From CALGFI01 sp963786805 (GTDB lineage Bacteria > Actinomycetota > UBA4738 > HRBIN12): 64,000 bases of DNA. The first letter of the stretch is position 1; the number at the start of each line of letters is the position of its first letter. A program made the translations under genes and the position numbers. The stretch is from NCBI GenBank assembly GCA_963786805.1, contig CAWBAK010000003.1:278472-342471 (forward strand), read 5' to 3'. The notes under the pieces are model-generated. The model saw only the letters and a program-made list of their open reading frames with translations, was not told the origin of the DNA and ran no database searches. Below are positions 48,534-58,220 of the stretch, one piece after another.

Positions 48534-48714
48534 GGTGTGAACCTTCGCAATGGAGAAATAGCGTCAATCGACTCCGATATCCTAACGCACCTCATCCACG
48601 CGTCAGTGCATGGACATGGTTTGACAGACGGAGAGTGGGGACCGACGATGTGACGACCGCCGACGACGAGGCGACAGTCACAACCGCCCGCGCACCCAGG
48701 TCATCCGCACCGAA
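48534..48714. other. Intergenic region between hydrolase and DUF2071 gene
   Basis: I see no gene here. The only defensible signal in the wider gap is the promoter-like pair at 48,715-48,743. Confidence 0.5.
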
Positions 48715-48743
48715 TTGAATCCCCCTGGCCGCGGGGCTACACT
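48715..48743 (+). promoter_or_regulatory. Sigma-70-like promoter upstream of DUF2071 gene
   Basis: TTGAAT, a 17-base spacer and TACACT match the -35/-10 layout with four of six bases in each box. It lies about 100 bases upstream of the DUF2071 reading frame on the same strand. Confidence 0.4.
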
Positions 48744-48931
48744 GCGACTACCGCGCGTGCGCGGGCTACCTGCTCGGCGTTCAGCCGTCACGCGCCCTCT
48801 ACATGGAATCAGCCACCTGATCAGTCGAGGCGATTGGTATCCGGACAGCGGCCCAGGCTCATGCGACTGCCAAAAGTAAACACGGCACGATCAAGCGACG
48901 ACTGCTGGTCAATTTTCGTGTCGATCCGGCG

Positions 48932-49594
48932 GTGATGCAGCGGCAGCTGCCGGCGCCGTTCCGTCCGAAGCTGCACGACGGTCACGCCATTGCTGGCATC
49001 TGCCTGATTCGCCTGGAGAACATCCGCCCTCGCCGGTTCCCGAGCATCATGGGCCTGTCGAGCGAAAACGCGGCCCATCGCATCGCGGTCGTCTGGGAAG
49101 ACGAGGCCGGCCCGCATGAAGGCGTCTACATCCCGCGCCGGGACACAGGATCGCTGGTCAACCATCTCGCCGGCGGCCGGCTCTTCCCGGGAGAGCATCA
49201 GCGCGCGACGTTCAGCGTGGTCGAAGACGAGCGGCAGATCACCGTACAAATGCACTCGGCGGACGGACGTGTGGACATCGACATCGTCGGACACCCGGCC
49301 GATCGACTGTCTGACACGTCGAGGTTTCAGTCAGTCAGCGAAGCGTCGGCATTCTTCGAGTCTGGCGGCATCGGCTATTCGGTGACCGCTGCGGGCCGCC
49401 ACCTCGATGGCGTGGTGCTCAAGACGGATTCGTGGAGCGTCGCGCCACTCGCGATCGATCGCGCGCACTCGACCTACTTCGCCGACCCCGAGAGGTTTCC
49501 CGCAGGCTCCATCACCTTCGACTGTGCGCTCATCATGCGCGATATCCCGCATGAATGGGAGACCGCGGCCGATCTGTATCTTGAACCCCGCTAG
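48932..49594 (+). CDS. DUF2071 family protein
   Basis: The frame is open from 48,819 and homology-like sequence begins before the first start codon (RRLLVNFRVDPAV, then LPAPFRPKLHDGHAIAGICL). The true start is therefore probably near ATG 48860 with one lost or gained base between. GLSSENAAHRIAVVWEDE and YIPRRDTGSLVNHLAGGRLF are typical of DUF2071, an acetoacetate-decarboxylase-like fold. From GTG 48932 it gives 220 residues. The function of the family is not established. Confidence 0.7.
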   Translation: MMQRQLPAPFRPKLHDGHAIAGICLIRLENIRPRRFPSIMGLSSENAAHRIAVVWEDEAGPHEGVYIPRRDTGSLVNHLAGGRLFPGEHQRATFSVVEDERQITVQMHSADGRVDIDIVGHPADRLSDTSRFQSVSEASAFFESGGIGYSVTAAGRHLDGVVLKTDSWSVAPLAIDRAHSTYFADPERFPAGSITFDCALIMRDIPHEWETAADLYLEPR

Positions 49595-49627
49595 CAGGCG
49601 GCCGCTGTTCTTAGCTCAGAGGGTCCT

Positions 49628-50643
49628 TTGCGACGAGCCATTTTTCTCGCCATTGTCGCGTTGTTCGCCGGTGCGGACCCTTCCGCCGGACAATCAAGCG
49701 GACGGTGCGCTCATCGCCGGGGTAGCTATCTCGCCAACGGCATCGCGCGATGCTTCTGGTGTCACTCGCCCCTCGATCGTCAGGATCCCGCCGTCCCAAT
49801 TCCAGCATCGCTCGGGTCCGGCGATGTTCTGACGAGAAGGCGCCGATCAATGCGCCCAACCTCACACCGGATCGCGACACGGGTCTTGGACAGTGGACCG
49901 ATCAGGAGATCGTCAGAGCGATTCGCGAAGGCCGCGGCCGCGGGGGCCGGTCGCTCCCCAATCATCCATCCAATTACTACAGCGTGATGACCGACGACGA
50001 TGCGGCGGCGATCGCGAGCTATCTGCGATCGTTGAAGCCCATCCGGCGTCGGTTGCCGCGAAGTGCGCCGCCGAAGCGCGCGCACGAGTCGGCGCAGCCG
50101 TCAGTGGCACCGGCACGGGCAGGTTCTCTCGTCACCGCCGTCCAGCGCGGCGAGTATCTCGTCCACCTTGGCGAGTGCAGAGGGTGCCATACGCCCCCGG
50201 ACGCCGACGGAAACGCTGTTCGGGATTTGATATTCGCCGGTGGCCGCCGCTTTCGCATCGAGAAGGGCGTCGGCTCCGCGGTGTCGGCCATCGACCCGAC
50301 GTTTGCATCGGCCCCGGGAGGCGCGGACCCGGACGGGCGAATCGTGACATCCGCCAACGTGACGCCGGATCCGTCAGGAATCCCGTACTACACCGAAGCG
50401 ATCTTCATCCAGACAATCCGGACGGGCAAAGTCGCCGGCGTCAGACCGCTCAGCGCGGCGATGCCGTGGGTGTTCTTCCGGACGATGACCGACGACGATC
50501 TTCGGGATGTCTTTGCCTATCTGCAGAGCGTGCGCGCCGTCCAGCATCGGGTCAACAACTCCGATCCGCCGACGTGGTGCGCGCGCTGCGGCCGGCGGCA
50601 TGGACTCGGCGAATTCAACGTGCCCTGGCCCACAAGAGATTGA
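49628..50643 (+). CDS. Secreted diheme cytochrome c (one frameshift)
   Basis: A signal peptide (RRAIFLAIVALFAGADPSAG) leads to heme site 1, CFWCH, in YLANGIARCFWCH. A shift near 49,830 joins this to INAPNLTPDRDTGLGQWTDQ and then heme site 2, CRGCH, in GEYLVHLGECRGCH. MTDDDLRDVFAYLQSVRAVQ is the usual C-terminal helix. This is the alcohol-dehydrogenase/gluconate-dehydrogenase type of multi-heme electron carrier. A third CxxC at the end (WCARCGRRH) could be a degenerate extra heme site. A membrane-protein gene follows. Confidence 0.8.
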
Positions 50644-50665
50644 ACGCTGACGGAGCCTGGCGCCC

Positions 50666-51271
50666 ATGACCCACGCCGAATCGTCCACCTTCGCCCTTCA
50701 TACTGGGGCGAGTCACGCGACGCAGATCTCGAACCTGCATCTGGGCGCCACGATAGTGGTCATCTGCGCCGCATGCTTCACCCCCATTGAACTGTTCCTG
50801 CTCGAACTCTGGCCCGACCACGGATCGATCGGCCTTCTTCTCGTGTCGTCCTCAGCCGCGGCGTGGGCGATCGCGCGACTATTACCGGATCGGTATTACA
50901 TGATTCGCCGGTTCGAAGCGAGCGGGCGGATCTATGAACGGCTCGGGATCAGATTCTTCAAACACTTCACGCCGAACGGCGACTACGTCAACCGCATCAT
51001 CCGGCGTCGCGATCCCGGCTACAGGGTCGTGCACGATGAACGCTCGATAATGAGCGTCGAGGCTGGGACACGGCTGGCTGAACGGTCTCACGTCGCGAGT
51101 CTGCTCTTCGTGGTCCCATTCGTGTCGTACACGCTGATGCTGGGGTGGGACCGGTTTGCGCTGTGGCTGCTCTTGCCGAACGTGCCGTTTCACCTCTATC
51201 CCGTTCTGCTGCAACGATACACACGCGCCAGGATCGAAAGAGTCGTCCGCGCGCGCGACGCGTCCCGATAA
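50666..51271 (+). CDS. Integral membrane protein, CrtO acyltransferase-like
   Basis: This 201-residue protein has hydrophobic segments at about 29-49, 54-72 and 145-170. The stretch FEASGRIYERLGIRFFKHFT and the C-terminal NVPFHLYPVLLQRYTRARIE resemble the glycosyl-diaponeurosporenoate acyltransferase (CrtO) family, whose end is N-x-P-x-x-x-x-QRYNRxR. No carotenoid genes are nearby, so the substrate is open. The frame is intact. Confidence 0.5.
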   Translation: MTHAESSTFALHTGASHATQISNLHLGATIVVICAACFTPIELFLLELWPDHGSIGLLLVSSSAAAWAIARLLPDRYYMIRRFEASGRIYERLGIRFFKHFTPNGDYVNRIIRRRDPGYRVVHDERSIMSVEAGTRLAERSHVASLLFVVPFVSYTLMLGWDRFALWLLLPNVPFHLYPVLLQRYTRARIERVVRARDASR

Positions 51272-51351
51272 CGCAGCCCCTCGCCGAGCCATCGAGTGAC
51301 ATCGGACCACAAACGAGACGAGGCCGCCGATCCAGACGGCCGCCTCTGACA

Positions 51352-51373
51352 CCCCACGTCCGAGGACGTGGGG
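51352..51373. terminator. Hairpin between convergent genes
   Basis: CCCCACGTCC and GGACGTGGGG form a perfect 10-bp stem around GA. It lies between the plus-strand stop at 51,271 and the minus-strand stop at 51,381. There is no T-run on either side, so it may end transcription in both directions or act by another route. Confidence 0.5.
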
Positions 51374-51380
51374 CGCACCA

Positions 51381-52990
51381 TCACTCGTGCCGGAGCGCGG
51401 TCATCGGATCGACGTGCGCGGCGCGCCGGGCTGGCACGAACGCAGCAGCGGTCGCCACGATCATCAGCGTCGCGGTGACGATCCCGAGCGTCAGCGGATC
51501 GTGCGGCGCGACACCGACGAGCAGGCTCGCCAGCACGCGGCCCGCGGCGAGCGCCAGGGCCAGACCTGCCACCACACCCACCGCCGCGCTCTTCAGGCTC
51601 TCGACGACGACCTGTCGTGCCACCGCGGCCGGCGGGGCGCCGAGCGCGAGACCGCACGCCAATCTCCCGCGTGCGGCTCGACACGAACACCGCGAGCAAG
51701 CCGTACAACCCCAACGCCGCGAGCGCCAGCGCCGTCGTCGCGAAGCCGCCGATGACGTCAGTGGTCACGCGCCGGGCGATCAGTTGCTCGGACAAAATGT
51801 CCGCGAGCGGCGTAGGCCGGCCGACGGTCGGCACCCGGCTCGACGCCGCGGACCGTCGAACGGAGATCCGCCCCCGTCGCGATCAATCGATCGACCGTCC
51901 GGACCAGCAGCGCGACGCCTTGCTGCGGAAACTGGCGCGTGCTCAAGTACACCCCCGGCGGCGCCGGACGCTCGAGTCCTCGAAACCGCTCGTTCTCGAC
52001 GATGCCGACGATCTCGAACGTGTCCGGCAGCGATTCGCCCCAGGTGACGCGTCCCGAGTCGCTACGGAATCTCCGCCCCAGCACGCGGCCGCCTGCCGCA
52101 AGCGCGAACGCTTCGTTGACGATCGCGACGCCGCTGGCCTCGAGGCCGTCGTGGCTGGCGAACGCGCGTCCATCCAGCAGTTCCACGCCGAGCGCCTCGA
52201 AGTAGCCGGGACTCACAATCCGAAGCTCCGCCTGCGCGGACGCATCCGTTCGATCGGCGGTGGTGTCGCCAATCAGCGGATAGGTGCCGCTCCAGTTGGC
52301 TTCGAGCGGATGGTCGTACGCCATCGCGACGGCGGCCACGCCGGGCCGCGCGGCGACCGCGTCGAGGATCCGCTGCTCGGCGCTGACGACGCTTTGCGGA
52401 TTCCGATGGTCGGTGGGCAATCCGACGTCGGTCACCAGCACGCGATCGACGACGAACCCGGGATCCTCGGCCCGGACCGACCAGAGCGACTGCGCGAGCA
52501 GACCGGCCGACACGACCAGCGCGACGGTGAGGGCGACCTGCGAGACGACGAGCGCGCGAAAGACGAGCGTCCGCGATCGAGCGGCACGGCTCTGCGGCGC
52601 GCGGCCGATGACCACCAGCCGGCCGATCGGCCACGCCGCGAGGATCAGCGCCGCCAGCACCGACGCGCCAATCCCGAACGCCGCCACGCGCACGTCGAGC
52701 GATGGCGCGGTGAGAAACGGCACCGACGGCGGCAGCCGATCCGGCAGCACGGCGAGCGCCACGCGCGAGAGCCAGACGCCGGCGAGCCCGCCCGCGATGG
52801 CGAGGAGCAGCGACTCGACGACGAAGCTGACGAGCGAGGCGTCCCACACCGGCCCCGATCGCGGCGCGCACGTGGAACTCCCGGCGCCGCACTTCGAAGT
52901 TGGTGACGTGCAGCGCGGCGAGATTCGCGCACGCGATCAGCAGCACCGCGATCGCCGCGTGCTCGGATGCGAGAATGCCGCAGTCTGGCA
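51381..52990 (-). CDS. ADOP-family ABC transporter permease, 5'-truncated (frameshifted)
   Basis: The first recognisable block is AIAVLLIACANLAALHVTNF with RRREFHVRAAIGAG, the end of the first FtsX domain. A long open stretch then covers the periplasmic MacB-like region (YFEALGVELLDGRAFASHDG, TFEIVGIVENERFRGLERPA). The second FtsX domain has TTALALAALGLYGLLAVFVS then SRTREIGVR and ends FVPARRAAHVDPMTALRHE. Shifts occur near 52,850, 51,850 and 51,670. The N-terminal 250 or so residues are missing where the sequence turns AT-richer near 52,990. Confidence 0.75.
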
Positions 52991-53020
52991 ACAAGGGCAC
53001 CACCGGCTCTGTGATGACGC
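52960..53020. other. Probable assembly junction: acidobacterial to AT-richer sequence
   Basis: The permease loses its N terminus here and base composition drops sharply to the right, with A/T runs absent from the preceding 35 kb. No insertion-sequence end or repeat is visible at the switch. Confidence 0.6.
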
Positions 53021-53110
53021 ATGATTGGTTGTCGGATAACGGCGACGACAATATTGAATGGCCGGCAAAAGCCATCTCAGGACGATTGGACGCCATACGC
53101 AATCGACAGA

Positions 53111-53908
53111 ATGCAATCCCCTAGCGTTGTGAACGGCCCAGATCAGCCTGGCCGGCATGCGCATGTCCAATTTCTTGATGGGCAAGAAACGCAGGCTCTT
53201 GAGGAATTCAAGCGGAAATTCCGAGAAGCGGAGCGCGAGCAACTCCCTTCGCATGCCGGCCTATTCGATTTCACTACAGAAGCCTCAACCCAGGTGGCTC
53301 TCAAAAATTGGTTTCATTGAATCTCCTGCCAATTCGGAAGAAGATATGCTGCTAGCACTACTAATTGGTTTGGGTGGCCGGTACGATCTACTTGATAAAT
53401 TTACGTTCGCAAAATTCTTCCTGCATTTGGCCGCAAATACCATCAATGCTCGACAATGTCACGAGTGGGTTAGGCGTTTGCTGAAGTGCATGGATCGTCG
53501 GATCAGTGTGCTCAATTGCCTCACTTTCGAAGAGCATCACCTGTTAGAAGCATGTCCTGGCTACGGCTATGATCAATTTTCAGATAGTACAAAAAAAGTA
53601 CTTCATGCAGGCAATATTTACCATCGTTACCGAGCAGATCTCGACTTTAGGCACGCGAAATCTTGATGGTGAGGTGGAATCCATCGTCCTAGACAATTTG
53701 TGCCGCATGCAAGAACGGTACGACAATGCAAAAGAAGCCTCGTCGGCAAACCTTCTTTTTTGCACTTGGGCCTTTTCCAGATGCCAAATCGATCTTTCGA
53801 CTTGCGTCGCGAAGGCAGGTGGTTGAAAAATCGGAGATGTTGCTATCTAAAGAACTAGCTGAAGAACGCCATTTGTGCACCCGACTGGCACTTCGGCGAC
53901 CGTCCTGA
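53111..53908 (+). CDS. Unrecognised protein (three frameshifts)
   Basis: Read across shifts near 53,306, 53,620 and 53,725 this gives about 265 residues: QSPSVVNGPDQPGRHAHVQF and LEEFKRKFREAEREQLPSHA, then DMLLALLIGLGGRYDLLDKF and FFLHLAANTINARQCHEWVR. Next come NLDGEVESIVLDNLCRMQER and SRRQVVEKSEMLLSKELAEE. The acidic/basic balance and codon choice look coding, and the base composition differs from both flanks. I recognise no domain, and it may be two genes. Confidence 0.35.
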
Positions 53909-53938
53909 AAAACTTTCGTCCTGTGTTGCTATGGGTGG

Positions 53939-54055
53939 ATGGCACCGACCATCGCCCGAGCGCAGATGGATTTGACTGAGCTGGCGGGCGTTAACAAGGT
54001 GACGCTGCATGTGACCAGGGTCGCTGTGCTGTTCATCACAGAATGTATTTGGTAA
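53939..54055 (+). pseudogene. Helix-turn-helix-like stub interrupted by the IS66 element
   Basis: ATG 53939 opens a 38-residue frame, APTIARAQMDLTELAGVNKV then TLHVTRVAVLF, that resembles the XRE helix-turn-helix (LxxLTELAGVSKVTL). Its stop TAA lies inside the left terminal repeat of the IS66 element, so the gene was probably cut by the insertion. Confidence 0.3.
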
Positions 54056-54071
54056 GCACCCGGTGAAGGCC
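54052..54071 (+). repeat. IS66 left terminal inverted repeat
   Basis: GTAAGCACCCGGTGAAGGCC matches the right end in 18 of 20 positions and starts with the GTA typical of IS66 ends. Confidence 0.9.
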
Positions 54072-54101
54072 GCCTTGCGGAGTTGAGTGTGCGCGTGAAG
54101 T

Positions 54102-54131
54102 CATAGGACTAATCCTAGGGCTAGTCCTATG
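54102..54131. promoter_or_regulatory. Inverted repeat upstream of tnpA
   Basis: CATAGGACTA and TAGTCCTATG, perfect 10-base arms around ATCCTAGGGC, end 16 bases before the tnpA start. It could be a transposase-control hairpin or operator; no proof is visible. Confidence 0.4.
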
Positions 54132-54147
54132 ACGAAGGCAGGTTGAG

Positions 54148-54507
54148 GTGATCACGTCGGTGCAGCGTCGCCGGCGCTGGTCGCGGGCGGAGAAGGAGCG
54201 GATTGTTGCGGCGGCGCTGGAGCCGGGCGCGGTTGCTTCCGAGGTGGCCCGGGCGGCCGGGATTCACGCCAGCCAGTTGTTCCGCTGGCGCCAGCAGCTT
54301 GTGCGAGCGGACGCAAGTTCCAGCGGCGTTCACTCCGGTGGCGATTGCGCCGGAGCCGGCATCGCCGCGCCGGCATCGCCGGAGCAGGCCGGCGTGATCG
54401 AGATCGAGTTTGCGACCGGCGGCCGGATGCGGATCACCGGGCCGGTCGATGCTCGGACGGTGTCGGCGCTGATGACGGCGCTGGCGAAGAGCAAGCGGCG
54501 GCGATGA
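54148..54507 (+). CDS. tnpA: IS66 accessory protein TnpA (helix-turn-helix)
   Basis: This 119-residue protein from GTG 54148 begins with a helix-turn-helix (RRRRWSRAEKERIVAAALEP and VARAAGIHASQLFRWRQQL) of the IS3/IS66 orphan type. It ends in the IEIEFATGGRMRITGPVD beta-hairpin common to IS66 TnpA. It overlaps tnpB as ATGA. It is required with TnpB for IS66 transposition, although its biochemical role is not settled. The frame is intact. Confidence 0.9.
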   Translation: MITSVQRRRRWSRAEKERIVAAALEPGAVASEVARAAGIHASQLFRWRQQLVRADASSSGVHSGGDCAGAGIAAPASPEQAGVIEIEFATGGRMRITGPVDARTVSALMTALAKSKRRR

Positions 54508-54852
54508 TCCCGGTCCCGAGCGGCGCGCGGGTGTGGCTGGCGAGCCGGCCACACCGACATGCGCAAGGGCTTCGATGGCCTGGCGCTGCTGGTGCAGGAG
54601 ACGCTCAAGCGCGATCCGCACAGCGGCCATCTGTTCGTGTTCCGCGGCCGGCGCGGCGGGCTGATCAAGGTGCTGTGGCACGACGGCCAGGGCATGTGCC
54701 TGTTCGCGAAGCGGCTGGAGCGCGGGCGCTTCATCTGGCCGTCGCCGGCGGACGGGGTGGTGACGATCACGCCGGCGCAGCTCGGCTATTTGCTGGAAGG
54801 CATCGACTGGCGGATGCCGCAGCAGACGTGGCGGCCGCAGGCGGCCGGCTGA
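54504..54852 (+). CDS. tnpB: IS66 accessory protein TnpB (one frameshift)
   Basis: The start IPVPSGARVWLAS should continue G-H-T-D-M-R-K, but one extra base near 54,549 breaks it. From MRKGFDGLALLVQETLKRDP the frame is open through LFVFRGRRGGLIKVLWHDGQ to the stop. This is the canonical IS66 Orf2 of about 115 residues. It lies between tnpA and tnpC. Confidence 0.88.
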
Positions 54853-54862
54853 TCGCGGCATT

Positions 54863-56515
54863 GTGAATCGACATGCGATCTGCAGGCTCACACAGAGCGC
54901 AGCGTCTTGTGATTCCATCATTGGCGATGACGCCGCCGATGATTCTCTGCCCGACGATGTCGCGACGCTGAAGGCGATGCTCATCGCCGAGCGCGCGGCG
55001 CGCATGGCGGCGGAGGGCGAGGCGCAGCTACCGCGCGCTGCTGATCGAGAAGCTGAAGTACACGATCGCCAAGCTGCGGCACGAGCGGTTCGGCCAATCC
55101 TCGGAGCGCGGCGCGCTGCTCGATCAGCTCGAGCTGCAACTCGCCGAGCTGGAAGAGGATGCCGCGCAGGCCGAGGCGGCGGCCGAGATGGCGGCGGCAG
55201 CCGCGACGATCGACGGTGCCGTCGTTCGAGCGGCGCAAGCCGGCGCGCCGGCCGCTGCCCGAGCATCTGCCGCGCGAGCGCATCGTCTATCCGGCGCCCT
55301 CGGCCTGCCCGTGCTGCGGCGGCGGCGCTTGCGCAAGCTCGGCGAGGACGTGACCGAGACGCTGGAGCTCGTCCCGCGGCAGTGGAAGGTGATCCAGCAC
55401 GTGCGCGAGAAGTTCTCCTGCCGGGCCTGCGAGGCGATCACCCAGCCGCCGGCGCCGTCGCATCCGATCGCGCGCGGGCGCGCCGGCCCGAAGCTGCTGG
55501 CCCATGTCCTGTTCGCCAAGTACGGCCTGCATCTGCCGCTCAACCGCCAGAGCGCCGTCTATGCCCGCGAAGGCATCGATCTCGACGTCTCGACGCTGGC
55601 CGACTGGGTCGGCGCCGCGGCGGCAACGCTGATGCCGCTGGTCGAGGCGATCCGGGCGCATGTCTTCGCCGCCGAGCGCATCCATGCCGACGACACGACC
55701 GTGCCGGTGCTGGCCAAGGGCAAGACCCGCACCGGCCGGCTATGGACCTATGTGCGCGACGACCGGCCGTTCGGCGGGCCCGATCCGCCGGCGGCGGTGT
55801 TCTTCTACTCGCCGCGATCGCGGCGGCGAGCATCCCGAGCAGCATCTGGCGAGCTATGCCGGGCTGATGCAGGCCGACGCCTATGCCGGCTTCAACCGGC
55901 TCTACGAGGCCGACCGCAAGCCGGGGCCGATCATCGAGGCGGCGTGCTGGGCGCATGCGCGGCGCAAGTTCTTCGACCTGGCGCGGCTCAACAAGGCGCC
56001 GATCGCGATCGAGGCGGTCGCGCGCATCGATGCGCTGTTCGCCATCGAGCGCGAGATCAACGGCCTGCCGCCGCAGGAGCGCCTGGCGCGTGCGCAACGA
56101 GCGCAGCCGGCCGCTCGTCGATCGCGCTGGAGGCCTGGCTGCGCGAGCAGCGCGCCAGGCTCTCCGGCAACAGCGAGACCGCCAAGGCGATCGACTACAG
56201 CCTCAAGCGCTGGGCCGCGCTCACCCGCTTCCTCGACGACGGCCGCCTGTGCATGTCCAACAACGCCGCCGAGCGCGCGCTGCGCGGCATCGCCGTCGGC
56301 CGCAAGCAACTGGACCTTCGCCGGCTCCGACGACGGCGGCCGGCGCGCCGCCGCCATCTACACGCTGATCGAGACCGCCAAGCTCAACGACGTCGATCCG
56401 CAGGCCTGGCTCGCCGACGTGCTCGCCCGCCTGCCGGATCATCCCGCCAAGCGCATCGACGAGCTGCTGCCCTGGAACTGGCGCCCACAGAACATCGCCG
56501 CTGCAAGCCGCCTGA
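54863..56515 (+). CDS. tnpC: IS66 transposase TnpC (DDE; about five frameshifts)
   Basis: The start is GTG 54863. The N terminus has the coiled-coil (LKYTIAKLRHERFGQSSERG). The zinc-binding part is VREKFSCRACEAITQPPAP. The catalytic core includes AERIHADDTTVPVLAKGKTR (first Asp), ADAYAGFNRLYEADRKPGPI (second Asp) and NNAAERALRGIAVGRK (Glu), and RIDELLPWNWRPQN is the tail. One missing base near 56,500 hides the likely stop TGA at 56,513-56,515. Reading on instead gives a false fusion with the next gene. Confidence 0.88.
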
Positions 56516-56552
56516 GCGAGCAACGCCGCCCGTCCAAACCGGCCTACCCCGT

Positions 56553-56572
56553 GGCCTTCACCGGATGCGTAC
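56553..56572 (-). repeat. IS66 right terminal inverted repeat
   Basis: The complement reads GTACGCATCCGGTGAAGGCC, matching the left end except at two positions. The acyl-CoA synthetase sequence begins at the next base. Confidence 0.9.
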
Positions 56573-58152
56573 CGCGACGGCCGGGCGACCGGGTCGGGAT
56601 CCTGCTGCCGATGCTGGTCGAGACGGTCGTCGCGGTGCTCGCCCTCGGGCGGCTCCAGGCGATCTACACGCCGATCTTCTCCGGGTACGCGGCGCCGGCG
56701 ATCGCCGCCCGCCTGAACGACTGCGAGGCGACCGTGCTGATCACGGCCGACGGCTTCCTCCGGCGCGGCACGTGGGTGCCGCTGAAGGCCGTCGCCGACG
56801 CGGCGGTCGCGACGGCGCCGTCGGTCCGTCGTGTCGTCGTGGTCCGGCGCGGCCGGCGACCGGCGTCGACGACGCCGTGGATCGGACGGCCGCGACCGCT
56901 GGTGGGACGAGCCGGTCGCGGCGCGATCGGCCGAGGCACGCGCCCGACGCGGCCGACACCGACCCCGAGACGCCGTACATGCTCATCTACACCTCGGGCA
57001 CGACCGGGCGGCCGAAGGGCGCGGTCCACGTCCACGGCGGCTTCCCGATCAAGGGCGCCCAGGACCTCGCCCACCAGTTCGACCTCGGCCGGGCGACACG
57101 CTGTTCTGGTTCACCGACCTCGGCTGGATGATGGGTCCGTGGGCGATCTCCGGGGCGCTGCTGCTCGGCGCGCCGGCTCGTCCTGTACGAGGGCGCGCCC
57201 GACTTCCCGGGGCCCGACCGGCTCTGGTCGATCGTGGCCCGGCACCGGGTCACCCACCTTGGCCTGTCGCCGACCGTCGATCCGGGCGCTGATGGCGCAC
57301 GGCGAGGAGCCGGTTCGCGGCCACGATCGGTCGTCGCTGCGGGTCCTCGGCTCGACCGGCGAGCCGTGGAACCCCGATCCCTGGTGGTGGTATTTCCGCG
57401 TGGTCGGCGAGGGGCGCTGCCCGATCATCAACTACTCGGGCGGCACGGAGGTCTCGGGCGGGATCGTCAGCGGCAACGTGCTCGGGCCGATCAAGCCGGC
57501 GTCGTTCTCCGGGCCGTGCATCGGGACGGCGGCGGACGTCGTCGACGAGACGGGCGGCCGGTCCGCGGCGCCGTCGGCGAGCTGGTCATCCGCGCCCCGA
57601 TGCCCGGCATGACCCGCGGCTTCTGGCGCGACGACCGAGGGCCGCTACGAGGCGACCTACTGGTCCCGGTTCCCGGGCACCTGGGTCCACGGCGACTGGG
57701 CGAGCATCGACGCCGACGGCTTCTGGTACATCCAGGGCCGCAGCGACGACACGCTCAAGGTCGCCGGCAAACGGGTCGGGCCGGCCGAGGTCGAGAGCGC
57801 GGCCGTGTCGCATCCGGCGGTGCTCGAAGCGGCGGCGATCGGCGTCCCGCACGAGATCAAGGGCGAGGTCGTCGTCGTCCTCGTCGTCCTGCGCCCGGGG
57901 CTGGTCGGCGATCCGGACCTGACCGCGTCGATCGCTGCGACCGTGGCCAGCCAGCTGGGCAAGCCGCTCAAGCCGGAACGAGTTGTGGCCGTGGCGGCGC
58001 TCCCCAAGACGCGATCCGGGAAGGTCATGCGCCGCGTCATCCGGGCGGCCTGGCTGGGGCTCGATCCGGGCGACCTGTCGGGCCTGGACGACCCTGGCTC
58101 GCTCGACGCGATCCGGGCGACGGCCGCGGGCGTCGGGGTGCCCAGCCGATGA
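56573..58152 (+). pseudogene. Acyl-CoA (acetyl/propionyl-type) synthetase, 5'-truncated by the IS66 end (frameshifted)
   Basis: This AMP-forming ligase activates a short acid to its CoA ester. It starts abruptly at RPGDRVGILLPMLVETVVAV, which lies about 100-200 residues into the family. YTSGTTGRPKGAVHVHGGFP is the ATP loop. Then come FWFTDLGWMMGPWAI, GEPWNPDPWWWYFRVVGEG, INYSGGTEVSGGI, GRSDDTLKVAGKRVGPAEVE (hinge) and LPKTRSGKVMRRVIR with the catalytic Lys. About five shifts occur before 57,700; the last 400 bases are clean. The missing start coincides exactly with the IS edge. Confidence 0.8.
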
Positions 58153-58220
58153 GCGAGACGACCGCCGCGTGGGTCGTCTACCCGTTCAAGGCGGGTGGCT
58201 GAGCGAACAGGAGATCGAGC

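Larger units (their letters stand above)
54052..56572 (+). mobile_element. IS66-family insertion sequence
   Basis: This 2,521-bp element has the three-gene IS66 layout tnpA-tnpB-tnpC. The terminal inverted repeats are GTAAGCACCCGGTGAAGGCC at the left and the complement of GTACGCATCCGGTGAAGGCC at the right (18 of 20 match). The eight bases outside the left end (TGTATTTG) and right end (CGCGACGG) do not match. The usual 8-bp target duplication is therefore absent and the flanks come from different places. Confidence 0.92.

Noticed and set aside
55660..57612. An open frame fusing IS66 transposase to an acyl-CoA synthetase
   Set aside because: The right terminal repeat of the IS lies between the two parts, and the natural transposase stop is hidden by one missing base near 56,500.
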